A DNA stretch of 40,779 nt from Lamprocystis purpurea DSM 4197 (GTDB taxonomy: Bacteria; Pseudomonadota; Gammaproteobacteria; Chromatiales; Chromatiaceae), in assembly GCF_000379525.1 (NCBI RefSeq), contig NZ_KB902386.1, positions 73,651 to 114,429 of the forward strand, given 5' to 3'. Under the pieces are notes generated by a model that saw nothing but the letters and a program-made list of their open reading frames with translations, ran no database searches and was not told the DNA's origin. The translations under genes and the position numbers were made by a program. How positions within the stretch are numbered: the stretch's first letter is position 1; each line of letters begins with the position of its first letter. Positions 8,437 through 15,821 of the stretch are shown here, piece by piece.

Positions 8437-8688
8437 TTACCCAAGCGTTTCGTGGGTCGACGCCAAGTACTCTTCGATGAGTTGCTTCACCAGGTCCTGA
8501 ACAGTACGCCCCTCCTGTACCGCCCGAATCTTCAGTTGCTGGCGCAGTTTCGCCGGAATCTGCACGTTGAGCCGCGCGGTGGGCTCCGCCGCTGCCAGCG
8601 CGGTCAGCGGCGCCAGGTCCGACGGTGTCCCGCTGCCCGCGGCCGATTGCCCTGGACGCGGCTTGACCTTCAAACGCGGTTCAGACAT
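8437..8688 (-). CDS. Ribbon-helix-helix partition/regulatory protein (ParA partner)
   Basis: An 83-aa protein with a flexible Pro/Ala-rich N-terminus (about 1-38) and a C-terminal ribbon-helix-helix-like segment: TARLNVQIPAKLRQQLKIRA followed by EGRTVQDLVKQLIEEYL. The strand RLNVQIP would insert into the DNA major groove, and the two following helices would form the dimer. Its ATG overlaps the parA stop codon by 8 bp, so it is translationally coupled. Known ParA-RHH pairs (ParF/ParG type) use the small protein as centromere binder, autorepressor and stimulator of the ParA ATPase. Here that role is inferred from architecture and gene order. Confidence 0.75.
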   Translation of the reverse strand: MSEPRLKVKPRPGQSAAGSGTPSDLAPLTALAAAEPTARLNVQIPAKLRQQLKIRAVQEGRTVQDLVKQLIEEYLASTHETLG

Positions 8689-9322
8689 CGAACGCCTCCT
8701 GGATTTGCTTGAGCAAGTGGTGGATCTCCCACGCGGCCGGTCCCGTGGGCTCGTCGTCCATGGCCGTCGACCCGTCGGCCATGGAGCGCGCGAAGATCGT
8801 GCGATCGTAGATGGCCCCTTGCAGGATCGGGAACCCGTAGATCTTGATCGCGTCGGCGACTTCCCGCGCCAGGAGAGTGCCCTTCTTGGACCGGGTGATC
8901 ACGAAAGCCGCCGCGGGGCTACCGTCCGTGACGGTCTGTCGCGCCTGGATCATCTCGACCAGCGGGTCGCAGGCCCAGATATCCAACGGCGAGGGCTGGA
9001 TCGGGATGAGCACCAGGTCCGCGGCCTTGACGGCTGCCGCGATCATTTTCTCCAGCTTGGCGGCGCCGTCGATGAAGACCCACTGATAGGGTGCGCCCAA
9101 GGAGATCAGATCTCGATCGAGCGTCGGCCGGTCCAGGCCGATCACGGGAAAGCCGGCTTTCCCTTCGCCCGCGTTGTGCCAGTCACGGGCGCTGCCTTGC
9201 GCGTCGGCATCGGCGAGCAGGACCGTCTGCCCCTTGAGGTGCAGTGCCCGGGCCAGATGGGCGGCTAGGGTGGTTTTCCCGCACCCACCTTTGGGATTGA
9301 GGATGGCGACGACGTTTGGCAC
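8681..9322 (-). CDS. parA: ParA/MinD-family partition ATPase
   Basis: A small ParA-type ATPase without an N-terminal HTH (type Ib size, about 213 aa). The deviant Walker A motif NPKGGCGKTT lies within the first 18 residues. DADAQGSA follows at about residue 40, and a Walker B-like strand reads WVFIDGAAK, where Ala-Ala replaces the more common PP. I place the start at the GTG at 9322 because a GGGAG sequence lies 8 bp upstream. A GTG three codons earlier (9331) is in frame but would have no spacing from that site. Such ATPases move plasmids along the nucleoid together with a centromere-binding protein, here the RHH protein encoded directly downstream. ParB of the PRTRC cassette is a second possible partner. 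Confidence 0.88.
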   Translation of the reverse strand: MPNVVAILNPKGGCGKTTLAAHLARALHLKGQTVLLADADAQGSARDWHNAGEGKAGFPVIGLDRPTLDRDLISLGAPYQWVFIDGAAKLEKMIAAAVKAADLVLIPIQPSPLDIWACDPLVEMIQARQTVTDGSPAAAFVITRSKKGTLLAREVADAIKIYGFPILQGAIYDRTIFARSMADGSTAMDDEPTGPAAWEIHHLLKQIQEAFDV

Positions 9323-9331
9323 AGGTTTCAC

Positions 9332-9943
9332 TCCCTGGTTGATCCAACATTGTTACATGACTTCCACGGTTCTTTGCTTCCCTGCTTCCTAACTTCTGAA
9401 CTTCTTTCCTTCTTCGCTTCCTCGCTTCATCTCTACCTTCGTTCCGTTGAAGCCGCCTGCTGGCAACATTCCATGTCGCGGCTTGATCAAGGGCGGGACC
9501 CGTTGCGTTCAGCGCACCCGGTGGCTTCCCGTTTTCTTCCCCTCATCGTTTCGTTACTTCATCGCTTCCCCCGTTCGTCCGAGACGGTGAACCATCCCAC
9601 CCGGCGACACGCAGAGGACGGTTCAACATCCGCCGGGTCCCCACGCACGTCACATCCTCCCTTCCCAACTTCCCAACTTTCTTGCTTCCATATTTTGTTG
9701 TCTCCGAGGAATCTTGGAAGAGACCAAGGAAAGAAGCTCCGGCCGGATCGGCAGGCGGATTCGGTCGCGTTCGTCCGGATACCAAAACGCTGCCCGACCC
9801 AGTACCCAGGTCCGGAAGACCGTCCAGTTACAGGCCCAGGCGATCCGGATGTTCGGTGCAGCGATACACCGGTCCGCCGTGGACCGCCAAGCGTCGCCGT
9901 GGAAGCGCGCGTGGGCGACCGCGCCCGCACGGTTCGCGCGCGC
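9332..9943. repeat. Gene-free stretch with clusters of pyrimidine-rich short repeats
   Basis: Between the parA start and the helicase stop there is no supported gene. The plus strand holds three clusters of imperfect CTTCC/CTTCG-type units: about 9361-9446 (many ACTTC, GCTTC and CTTCG steps), about 9530-9573, and about 9658-9694, where an 8-base period CTTCCCAA/CTTCCCAA/CTTTCTTG is clear. On the minus strand these are GGAAG-rich tracts just upstream of parA. They could be a centromere-like site for ParA-RHH, replication iterons, or expanded simple repeats. Sequence alone does not decide. Confidence 0.45.
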
Positions 9944-12193
9944 TCACACCCGCTCCATGGCCACGACGCCCGCCTTGATGGACCGCTGGGTGCCGCCGAA
10001 GTTGATGTCCAGGATGTCCTGATCACGCAGGCCAACCACCAGGCCGTCACCAAAAAACGGATGGCGCACCCGGTCATTGATGCGCCAGTCGCCGGTGGAC
10101 ACCGGGGCCGCGGGTGGGTGCGCCGGGGCTTGATAGCGTTCCTCAAGACCGACGTCCCCCAGATACCGGTTGAGCACCGGCGCGGCCTCAAGCGACGCCT
10201 CCGGCAAGGGTGCCTCAGGGTCGGCGCCGGACAGCAGGCGAGTGAGCGCCTCCCCGAGTGCCGTGCTGGTGCGCAGATTGGCCTCGAAGACAAAGGGGCT
10301 GGCCGCGCTCTTGGTCCGACCGGGACCCCGCGTCGGGATGCCGAGCCACGCCGCATCGAAGCGTTCATCGGGCGGTACGACCAGCAGCAGTTGTTCCTGG
10401 ACGCGGGTCAGCGCCACATAGGCGAGCCGCCGCTCTTCTTCGGCACTGGCGCGGCGCGACGGGAAGAGCCCGTCTTCCAGCCCGGTGACGATAACCAGGG
10501 GGAACTCCCGTCCTTTCACCTGGTGAATCGACGACAGCAGCACCGCGTCACCACCGGCCTCGTAGCGTTCGCGCGCCTGCCGCAGGGCGTCCATGCGGGC
10601 GACGAATTCGCCGACCGTGGTGCGGGTACGCACCGCCCAGTCCAGGAGCGTTTGATAGGCCAACTCCTTTTCGGCCGCCGCCTCACTGGTCGCCGAGGTG
10701 GCGAACGCGCTGACCAGATCGGTGGTGCGGGCGTAGTACCGCAGCGCCTCGGCGGCCGGCCACGCGGCCCATCCCAGGGCCTCGTGCCAAACCTGCGCAC
10801 GATCACTGATCCGCGTTGCGTGATAGGGCTTCCTGGCCTGGCGGGCGGCCTCCATGAGCAGGGCCGGGGCCTGCGCGGGGGCGCGGACCATCGCATCCGT
10901 CAACGCATCCAGCGTGGCCGCCGTCAGCCACAAGGTCGGGGTCGTGAGCATGTGGCGGACGATCTCGCGCACCCGCGGTTCAGCGAACAGGGTGCCGGCG
11001 GCGAGACGCAGGTAGCCCAACAGGCCCGCAATCTCAGGAACCCGGAACAGGTCATCCTTGGCCTTGACGTAGGGGATGTCGCGCTCCAGCAGCGCCAGTT
11101 CCAGGCTCAGGGTCTGCGCCCAGAGGCGGGCGAGGACCGCCACCTCGCGCAGCGACCGCCCGGAACGGCGCCAGTCGTCGATGGCCGCTACGACCGCCGC
11201 TTGGTCCCCGGCCGAGGTGGCACGCAGCACCGCGATGCCGGTGTCGGGCGTGGACGGTGCCGAGACGCACAGGGTATCCATGCGGTTGCGGTTGTGGCCG
11301 ATCAACTGGGCCGCGGCCAGCGACACCCGGTGGCCGAAGCGAAAGGTCCGGGACAGGGTGTAACGGGTCGCCCCAGGGAAGTGCTGCGCGAACTCAGCCC
11401 CCATGATCTCGGGTCGCGCCCCGCGCCAGGCGTAGATGCACTGCGAATCATCGCCGACCGCGTTCAGGTGGGCACGGGTACCCACCAGTTGGATCAGCAG
11501 TTCGACCTGAACCCGACTGACATCCTGAAACTCGTCGACCACCACCAGGTCCAGCTTGTTGGTGACCCGCGCGAGCGCCGCAGGGTTGGCGCGCATCACC
11601 GCCACAGGGTCCGACAGCAGGTCGGCGAAGAACCGCAGACCCGCGCGCTCGCGGGCCTGCTCAAAGAGCGTGAACGCCCGGACGAAGTAGGCGCACGACG
11701 GCAGCAGGCCAAAGGTCCGGAAGGCGTCCGCGGCGGACAGCAGATCCGATTTGACCAGCCCGATGAAGGCGCGAAACGCCTCAAACACATCCTGGCTGGG
11801 GTACTCGTCGCTGCCCTCCTCCTTCAGCGCCGCCAGAGCGGCCTCGCGGGCGAGCTTTTTCTCCACCGCTTCGCTGGCTTCCAGGCGGCGGCGCGGCAGC
11901 AGGTCCTGCTGCTCGAACAGCGCGGTCAGGGACAGCCCCAGGCTGTGGAAGGTGGATACTTTGGGCGCGGCGCGGTGCGTCGGCAGCACGCTCGTGAGCC
12001 GGGTCTGAAATTCCTTCGCCGCTTCGCGGTTGAAGGCGAGCACGCGGATGCGTTCCGCCGGGATGCCCTGCTCCAGCAGGAACAGCACCCGGCCGACCAG
12101 CATGTGGGTCTTGCCCGACCCGGCCACGGCGTAGGTCAGGCTGTGGCCGCCGGTGTGCTCGATGGCGCGCAGTTGTTCGTCGGTGTAACCCAT
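9944..12193 (-). CDS. UvrD/PcrA-like superfamily 1 DNA helicase
   Basis: A 749-aa superfamily 1A helicase. The Q-motif/Walker A region near the N-terminus reads YTDEQLRAIEHTGG and AVAGSGKTH (about residues 22-30). Walker B is VVVDEFQDVS. Motif III/IV reads GDDSQCIYAWRGA, motif V region SIHQVKGREFPLVIVTG, and motif VI LAYVALTR. The C-terminal 45 residues (RHPFFGDGLV... to the end) resemble the Tudor-like tail of PcrA/UvrD that contacts RNA polymerase. It unwinds DNA 3'-5' using ATP. The start is the ATG at 12193, 24 bp after the PRTRC B stop, making it the last gene of the PRTRC operon. A role in replication, repair or transfer of the element is inferred. Upstream in-frame codons belong to PRTRC B shadow sequence and were not included. 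Confidence 0.9.
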   Translation of the reverse strand: MGYTDEQLRAIEHTGGHSLTYAVAGSGKTHMLVGRVLFLLEQGIPAERIRVLAFNREAAKEFQTRLTSVLPTHRAAPKVSTFHSLGLSLTALFEQQDLLPRRRLEASEAVEKKLAREAALAALKEEGSDEYPSQDVFEAFRAFIGLVKSDLLSAADAFRTFGLLPSCAYFVRAFTLFEQARERAGLRFFADLLSDPVAVMRANPAALARVTNKLDLVVVDEFQDVSRVQVELLIQLVGTRAHLNAVGDDSQCIYAWRGARPEIMGAEFAQHFPGATRYTLSRTFRFGHRVSLAAAQLIGHNRNRMDTLCVSAPSTPDTGIAVLRATSAGDQAAVVAAIDDWRRSGRSLREVAVLARLWAQTLSLELALLERDIPYVKAKDDLFRVPEIAGLLGYLRLAAGTLFAEPRVREIVRHMLTTPTLWLTAATLDALTDAMVRAPAQAPALLMEAARQARKPYHATRISDRAQVWHEALGWAAWPAAEALRYYARTTDLVSAFATSATSEAAAEKELAYQTLLDWAVRTRTTVGEFVARMDALRQARERYEAGGDAVLLSSIHQVKGREFPLVIVTGLEDGLFPSRRASAEEERRLAYVALTRVQEQLLLVVPPDERFDAAWLGIPTRGPGRTKSAASPFVFEANLRTSTALGEALTRLLSGADPEAPLPEASLEAAPVLNRYLGDVGLEERYQAPAHPPAAPVSTGDWRINDRVRHPFFGDGLVVGLRDQDILDINFGGTQRSIKAGVVAMERV

Positions 12194-12216
12194 CGGTTGC
12201 TCTGTTCGCAGACCCG

Positions 12217-12960
12217 CTAAGGGCGCCGCTCCAATCCCAGCCAGGCCGCCAGCCGCTGCCCCATGGGCACCAGGGCCGCGGGCGGAAAGCGGGTCGCCTT
12301 GGCGCGAGCCAGTTCGCGCCAGAATCGCAGATGATCGCGGTCGCTGGTTTCGCCCCGGTCCTGCCGATAGGCCAGGTTCCCCCGGAAATTGCCATGACTG
12401 AACAGGGTATCGAAAATCGCGCGCTCGTACCCCGGTAGAGCGTCGACACCGTCCAAGGGCGGGACCGTGGCACTGCCGAGACACACCCGGCCGTCCTGAT
12501 CGACATTCCACAGCGGCGCGTGGAACAGCGGTGTCCGCGCCGTCGGCCGGCCGCGTGACTTGATCGCGGCGAGCCGGATGGCGCCATCGGTGGCGGCGAA
12601 CACCAGGGTCGGCCACGGCACGTCCAGGTGGATCGGCCCGTCCTTTTTCCCACGAAAGTACATGGGGCGCACCCTCCCAGGCACCGACCAGACCCAGGCT
12701 GCGTCGCCGCTGGCCAGCAGGTTCGGCGGGGTCCACCGCAGGTCGCTGGTGCGCTCCCCGAGCAGGGTTTCCAGCAGGGCGCGGGCGTCGGCCACGGTCA
12801 GCGGCCGACCGGGGATGATGCGGGTTGCGCCCGCGGCGTCGTCCAGCGGATGGTAGGTGATCGCGCCCCCGCGGTCCTGCTGCTGGGCGTGGAAGACGAC
12901 AGCCCCGGTGGGCCGCGCCGTGGTGATGCTCGGCAGCGCCATGCAGTCAATGAGCGACAT
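12217..12960 (-). CDS. PRTRC system protein B
   Basis: A 247-aa protein matching my knowledge of the PRTRC B family: an N-terminal beta-rich half, then MYFRGKKDG, PWPTLVFAA, and a conserved block FHAPLWNVDQDGRVCLG followed by HGNFRGNLAYR. The biochemical function is unknown for the family. It is defined by co-occurrence in the PRTRC (ParB-Related, ThiF-Related Cassette) of plasmids and integrated elements. I chose the ATG at 12960 because GAGGT stands 5 bp upstream. An ATG at 12972 is also in frame. It overlaps the 3' end of the F gene by 14 bp and precedes the helicase. Confidence 0.85.
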   Translation of the reverse strand: MSLIDCMALPSITTARPTGAVVFHAQQQDRGGAITYHPLDDAAGATRIIPGRPLTVADARALLETLLGERTSDLRWTPPNLLASGDAAWVWSVPGRVRPMYFRGKKDGPIHLDVPWPTLVFAATDGAIRLAAIKSRGRPTARTPLFHAPLWNVDQDGRVCLGSATVPPLDGVDALPGYERAIFDTLFSHGNFRGNLAYRQDRGETSDRDHLRFWRELARAKATRFPPAALVPMGQRLAAWLGLERRP

Positions 12961-14197
12961 GGTCAACCTCATCGCCGGAGGGGGCGGCCAGGATCAGGCC
13001 CATCGCCGTCACCGCGTTGGTCAGGGCGTCCAGGATGGACCGGGCACCGCCGGCCGCAAAGGGGTAGCTGGCACTCATGCGTTCCCCCGCCTGGGCGGCC
13101 TGATCGAGGGTGTCCTGGAGGGCGTCAGCGAACCAGGGCATCGCGGGATCCACGTGGATCAGCCAGTCGAGCGCCCATTCACCCTCGTCCTCCGGCGTGG
13201 GCTCTGCCGGGGAGCGTCCCGCCGCGACCCGGAGCCGGGCACACACCAACCGGACCCAGCGTGCCCAGGCCAGGTTTTCCGGAGGCGCGTCGGCGTGCTC
13301 CAGGGACGCGACCAGGCGCACGGCCTGTGCATCCACCTGCGCGACGGTCAGCGGGCGGCGCCGCTGTTGGCGCTTCACGAACACCTCCCAGCGGGTGCGC
13401 AGGTCCACCCAGGACGCCAACGCAGTGGCCAGGTCCGCGGCGTCAGCGACGGACGCGGCGCCCCGCTCCAACCAGCCGCACGCGCGGCTCTCGTCGATGC
13501 AGGCGGTATGGAAGGCCGCGGGGTCGTGACGCACCGCCTTGGGGACCGCCAGAAAGGCGTCCAACTGCTCCGCGACGGCCCAGAACAGGTCCGGCTGCCA
13601 GCCGCGGGTGACGTCGATCCCCAGGGTTTGGCGCATCAGGATGCACACCCGATAACACAGGCGCGCCAGATCGGGCGGCAGTGTGAGCAACGGCAGGCGG
13701 GTGCAGACCAGGGCCGTGCCCTCGCCCATAATGTGGATCACCCCCGCACGGTCGCCCTCCTCCCACCGCTCAACGCCAATCAGCAGCGCCGGGTGCAGCG
13801 CCGGGTCCACCAGGTCCGCGACCTGGGCGTTCAGGTGGTCGCCGATGGCCTGCAGGGCCGTCGCCGCCAGTCCATAGAGCGGACGCGCATCGCCACCGTC
13901 GTTCGCGTCCAGCGCCACGGCGATGGCCCGGCCGTCCACCAGCCCGGCTTCCAGGGTGAATTCCAAAAGCCCTGCGACCCGATACCAATCGCGCTCCAGC
14001 CAGTCGGCATAGGCGCGGCGGGCGTCCGCCTCCCCGTGGAAGGTGTCCGCCGCGGCGCGGAGGGGGAACGCGAGCGGACTCAGGCCGGCGGCAGCGCCCT
14101 GGGGTCGAACCCGCCCCGTCGGCGGTCGTGCGCGGCGCGGCTGAGAATCTGATGGATCCGGCGGTGTTGCCAATCGGTAGTGACCCTGAGTCCGCAT
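12947..14197 (-). CDS. PRTRC system protein F
   Basis: A protein of about 380-416 aa with the features I associate with the PRTRC F family: a mainly alpha-helical, Trp/Arg-rich sequence in conserved position between C and B. The function is unknown. The start is unclear. The only upstream ATG in frame is at 14197, but that would overlap the 65-aa gene by 118 bp, and the first 38 residues (to GAAAG) look like a shadow of it. Conserved-looking sequence begins at LSPLAFPLRA, where a CTG at 14083 overlaps the preceding stop (CTGA). A rare CTG start there would fit the tight coupling of this operon. The coordinate given is the conservative ATG choice. Confidence 0.75.
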   Translation of the reverse strand: MRTQGHYRLATPPDPSDSQPRRARPPTGRVRPQGAAAGLSPLAFPLRAAADTFHGEADARRAYADWLERDWYRVAGLLEFTLEAGLVDGRAIAVALDANDGGDARPLYGLAATALQAIGDHLNAQVADLVDPALHPALLIGVERWEEGDRAGVIHIMGEGTALVCTRLPLLTLPPDLARLCYRVCILMRQTLGIDVTRGWQPDLFWAVAEQLDAFLAVPKAVRHDPAAFHTACIDESRACGWLERGAASVADAADLATALASWVDLRTRWEVFVKRQQRRRPLTVAQVDAQAVRLVASLEHADAPPENLAWARWVRLVCARLRVAAGRSPAEPTPEDEGEWALDWLIHVDPAMPWFADALQDTLDQAAQAGERMSASYPFAAGGARSILDALTNAVTAMGLILAAPSGDEVDHVAH

Positions 14198-14277
14198 GGG
14201 GTGATCTCCTGTGCCTGTTGCGCTGCGCGGTCCTCCGCCCAGGCGCGGAGCCGGGCGGTGATCGTGCCGGGGTGCAT
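14080..14277 (-). CDS. Small 65-aa protein inside the PRTRC operon
   Basis: An ATG at 14277, 8 bp after the PRTRC C stop, opens a 65-codon frame: MHPGTITARLRAWAEDRAAQ, then RVTTDWQHRRIHQILSRAAH and a basic Gly/Arg tail. The regular spacing to its neighbours and the amphipathic helical character argue that it is real. I do not recognise a family. It sits in the operon where other PRTRC cassettes carry only C and F. It could be a small DNA- or protein-binding accessory. Prediction of function is not possible. Confidence 0.55.
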   Translation of the reverse strand: MHPGTITARLRAWAEDRAAQQAQEITPCGLRVTTDWQHRRIHQILSRAAHDRRRGGFDPRALPPA

Positions 14278-14284
14278 AGCCGGC

Positions 14285-14503
14285 CTATCCCTTGGTCTTG
14301 ACCAGGGGCCGCTCGACGGGATAGACCAGGGTCCCGTCCGCCCGGTACTCGGGCGCCGCCAGCGTCGCCCCCTGGACCTGCGGGAAGTTCGGCGCGTACA
14401 GCGCCAGCGCGTCCGCGGCGGACAGGGAGGCGTCAGGGTCGGCCAGTTCCAGTGCGCCGAGGCGAAAGACGCGGAGCGGGGTCTCAATGGTGGGTGTGGT
14501 CAT
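14285..14503 (-). CDS. PRTRC system protein C
   Basis: A 72-aa protein typical of the PRTRC C family: RVFRLGALELADPDASLSAA, then LALYAPNFPQVQGATLAAP and a short tail VYPVERPLVKTKG. The family belongs to a ubiquitin-like/beta-grasp size class but has no proven activity. It lies 36 bp after the ThiF-family gene, in the order ThiF, C, (65 aa), F, B, which differs little from other cassettes. The assignment rests on family resemblance plus context. Confidence 0.85.
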   Translation of the reverse strand: MTTPTIETPLRVFRLGALELADPDASLSAADALALYAPNFPQVQGATLAAPEYRADGTLVYPVERPLVKTKG

Positions 14504-14539
14504 GGGATGCTGCTTCTGGTTTGGGTTTGAGTCTGGGGA

Positions 14540-15331
14540 TCAGGCGGCCGGGCGCGCGGCGACGCATCCAAAGCTCGCCCAGGTGCGGGGGTCAATGACC
14601 AATTCGCTGACGCGCACGCCGGTCGGGTGGATGAAGAAGCCATGGACGCCGAGGGTGCCGTGGCGCACCAACTGCCACAGCAGATCGCCGGCGGCGACGG
14701 CCACCCAGCGGTTGATGAACAGGTCCTGCGCGGCCAGGGCCTCGGCGGCGGAACAGCTTGGCGTATCGTCGGCGTCCAGACGCTCGGCCTGCGCCAGTTC
14801 CGGGAACAGGTCATAGACGTTGGGCAGGCGGGCCGGATCGCCCATCCAGCCCCCCAGGTGGCCGAGGACGACCTGGCCGGTGCGTGCGCCGTTGCCGAGG
14901 TCGAGCCACAGGGTGTCCCGCCAGCGGTCGGGGTCCAGGTGCCAAACATGGGCACCGATCGCATGGCGGATGCGGGCCTTGTCCACGCAGGTCACCAACA
15001 GGTCGACGCCGGGGATGGCGTCGAGGGTCGACACGGTGAGTGCCTCGGGATAGCCCCGCCCGTCCAGGCCGCCGAAGGTTCCGTAACGGTGCATCAGCAG
15101 TTCCGCCTTGTTCTGGCCCACATCCGCCGGCCAGAAGCGTTGCCGCACGGTATTGGTCGGTGAGACCGTATCGGGATCGAACACGGACATCTGGAACCCC
15201 GGATGCCCCAAGGCGCGCAGCGCCCGGTCGATCCGCGCCAGCCCGTCGAGGACTTCGCTGCCGCTGCCCCCGGCGCCCGCCAGGACCACGCGGATGGGGT
15301 TCGCAACCCAATGGTTTGGTAGGATAAACAC
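14540..15331 (-). CDS. PRTRC system ThiF-family (E1-like) protein
   Basis: A Rossmann-fold E1/ThiF-like protein of 263 aa. The nucleotide loop VLAGAGGSGSEV is near the N-terminus (about residues 17-28). An acidic residue follows in SVFDPDTVSPTN, with QRFWPADVGQNKAE as the conserved Arg/Asn/Lys region of adenylating enzymes, and LVTCVDKARIR after it. ThiF/E1 enzymes adenylate the C-terminus of ubiquitin-like or sulfur-carrier proteins. The substrate in PRTRC systems is not known. The start is the GTG at 15331, giving FILPNHWVANPIRVV, the usual beginning of the family. The longer ATG start at 15436 would overlap gene E by about 100 bp and adds Arg/Pro-rich shadow sequence. Confidence 0.87.
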   Translation of the reverse strand: MFILPNHWVANPIRVVLAGAGGSGSEVLDGLARIDRALRALGHPGFQMSVFDPDTVSPTNTVRQRFWPADVGQNKAELLMHRYGTFGGLDGRGYPEALTVSTLDAIPGVDLLVTCVDKARIRHAIGAHVWHLDPDRWRDTLWLDLGNGARTGQVVLGHLGGWMGDPARLPNVYDLFPELAQAERLDADDTPSCSAAEALAAQDLFINRWVAVAAGDLLWQLVRHGTLGVHGFFIHPTGVRVSELVIDPRTWASFGCVAARPAA

Positions 15332-15338
15332 GGCGTAC

Positions 15339-15791
15339 TCAGGCGAACAGGTTGTTGGGGTCGACCGGCACGGCCGGGGCGGACAGCACGGGCGCCGGTA
15401 CCGAAGTCGGTGTCGGGTCCAGCGGGGCCGCAGCAACCGCTGAGGCCCCAGCCGCTTGCTTGCCCTGTTCCACCAGCCGCGCCCCAGCCTTCCCCGCTTC
15501 CTTCAACGTTTCCAATGCAGTGACCTTCATCGCGACATCCTGCCGGCGCTCGCCATAGGTGACGAGCATCGCGGGCAACCGGGCATCGAGTTCCGCGACG
15601 CTTCCGGTGATCCGCAGTGGCATCGCCAGCGCTGCGCGCAGGGACGCCGTGTCGCCTGCGAGGTGCTCCACCGGCGTGATCATGAGCGGCTGCACCAGCA
15701 CTGTCAGGCCCCCATCCGGGTTGCGGGCGATCTCGAAGCGGAGGCGTTCGCCCGCGGTCAGGACGCCGGCAAGGTGTTCAAAGAGGGCCAT
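15339..15791 (-). CDS. PRTRC system protein E
   Basis: A 150-aa protein. The N-terminal half, MALFEHLAGVLTAGERLRFE through VLVQPLM, is the recognisable PRTRC E block. A helical segment follows, and an Ala/Pro-rich linker ends in DPNNLFA. It starts with ATG at 15791 preceded by GGAG at a normal distance, and its stop is 7 bp before the ThiF start. The function is unknown. It is always found beside the ParB gene in the cassette. Confidence 0.85.
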   Translation of the reverse strand: MALFEHLAGVLTAGERLRFEIARNPDGGLTVLVQPLMITPVEHLAGDTASLRAALAMPLRITGSVAELDARLPAMLVTYGERRQDVAMKVTALETLKEAGKAGARLVEQGKQAAGASAVAAAPLDPTPTSVPAPVLSAPAVPVDPNNLFA

Positions 15792-15821
15792 TGTGGTCTC
15801 CGAGGGGGTTGTGGGCGGGAT

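Noticed and set aside
9652-9943. In-frame continuation after the helicase stop with a protein-like, Trp-rich translation (ACNWTVFRTWVLGRAAFWYP)
   Set aside because: No start codon near its beginning and no recognised family. It may be the worn 3' part of a longer gene or chance, so it is not listed as a gene.
9350-12220. 956-codon open frame on the plus strand
   Set aside because: It is the antisense of the helicase. The translation is rich in Arg, Gly and Gln with no domain, while the minus strand shows all helicase motifs.
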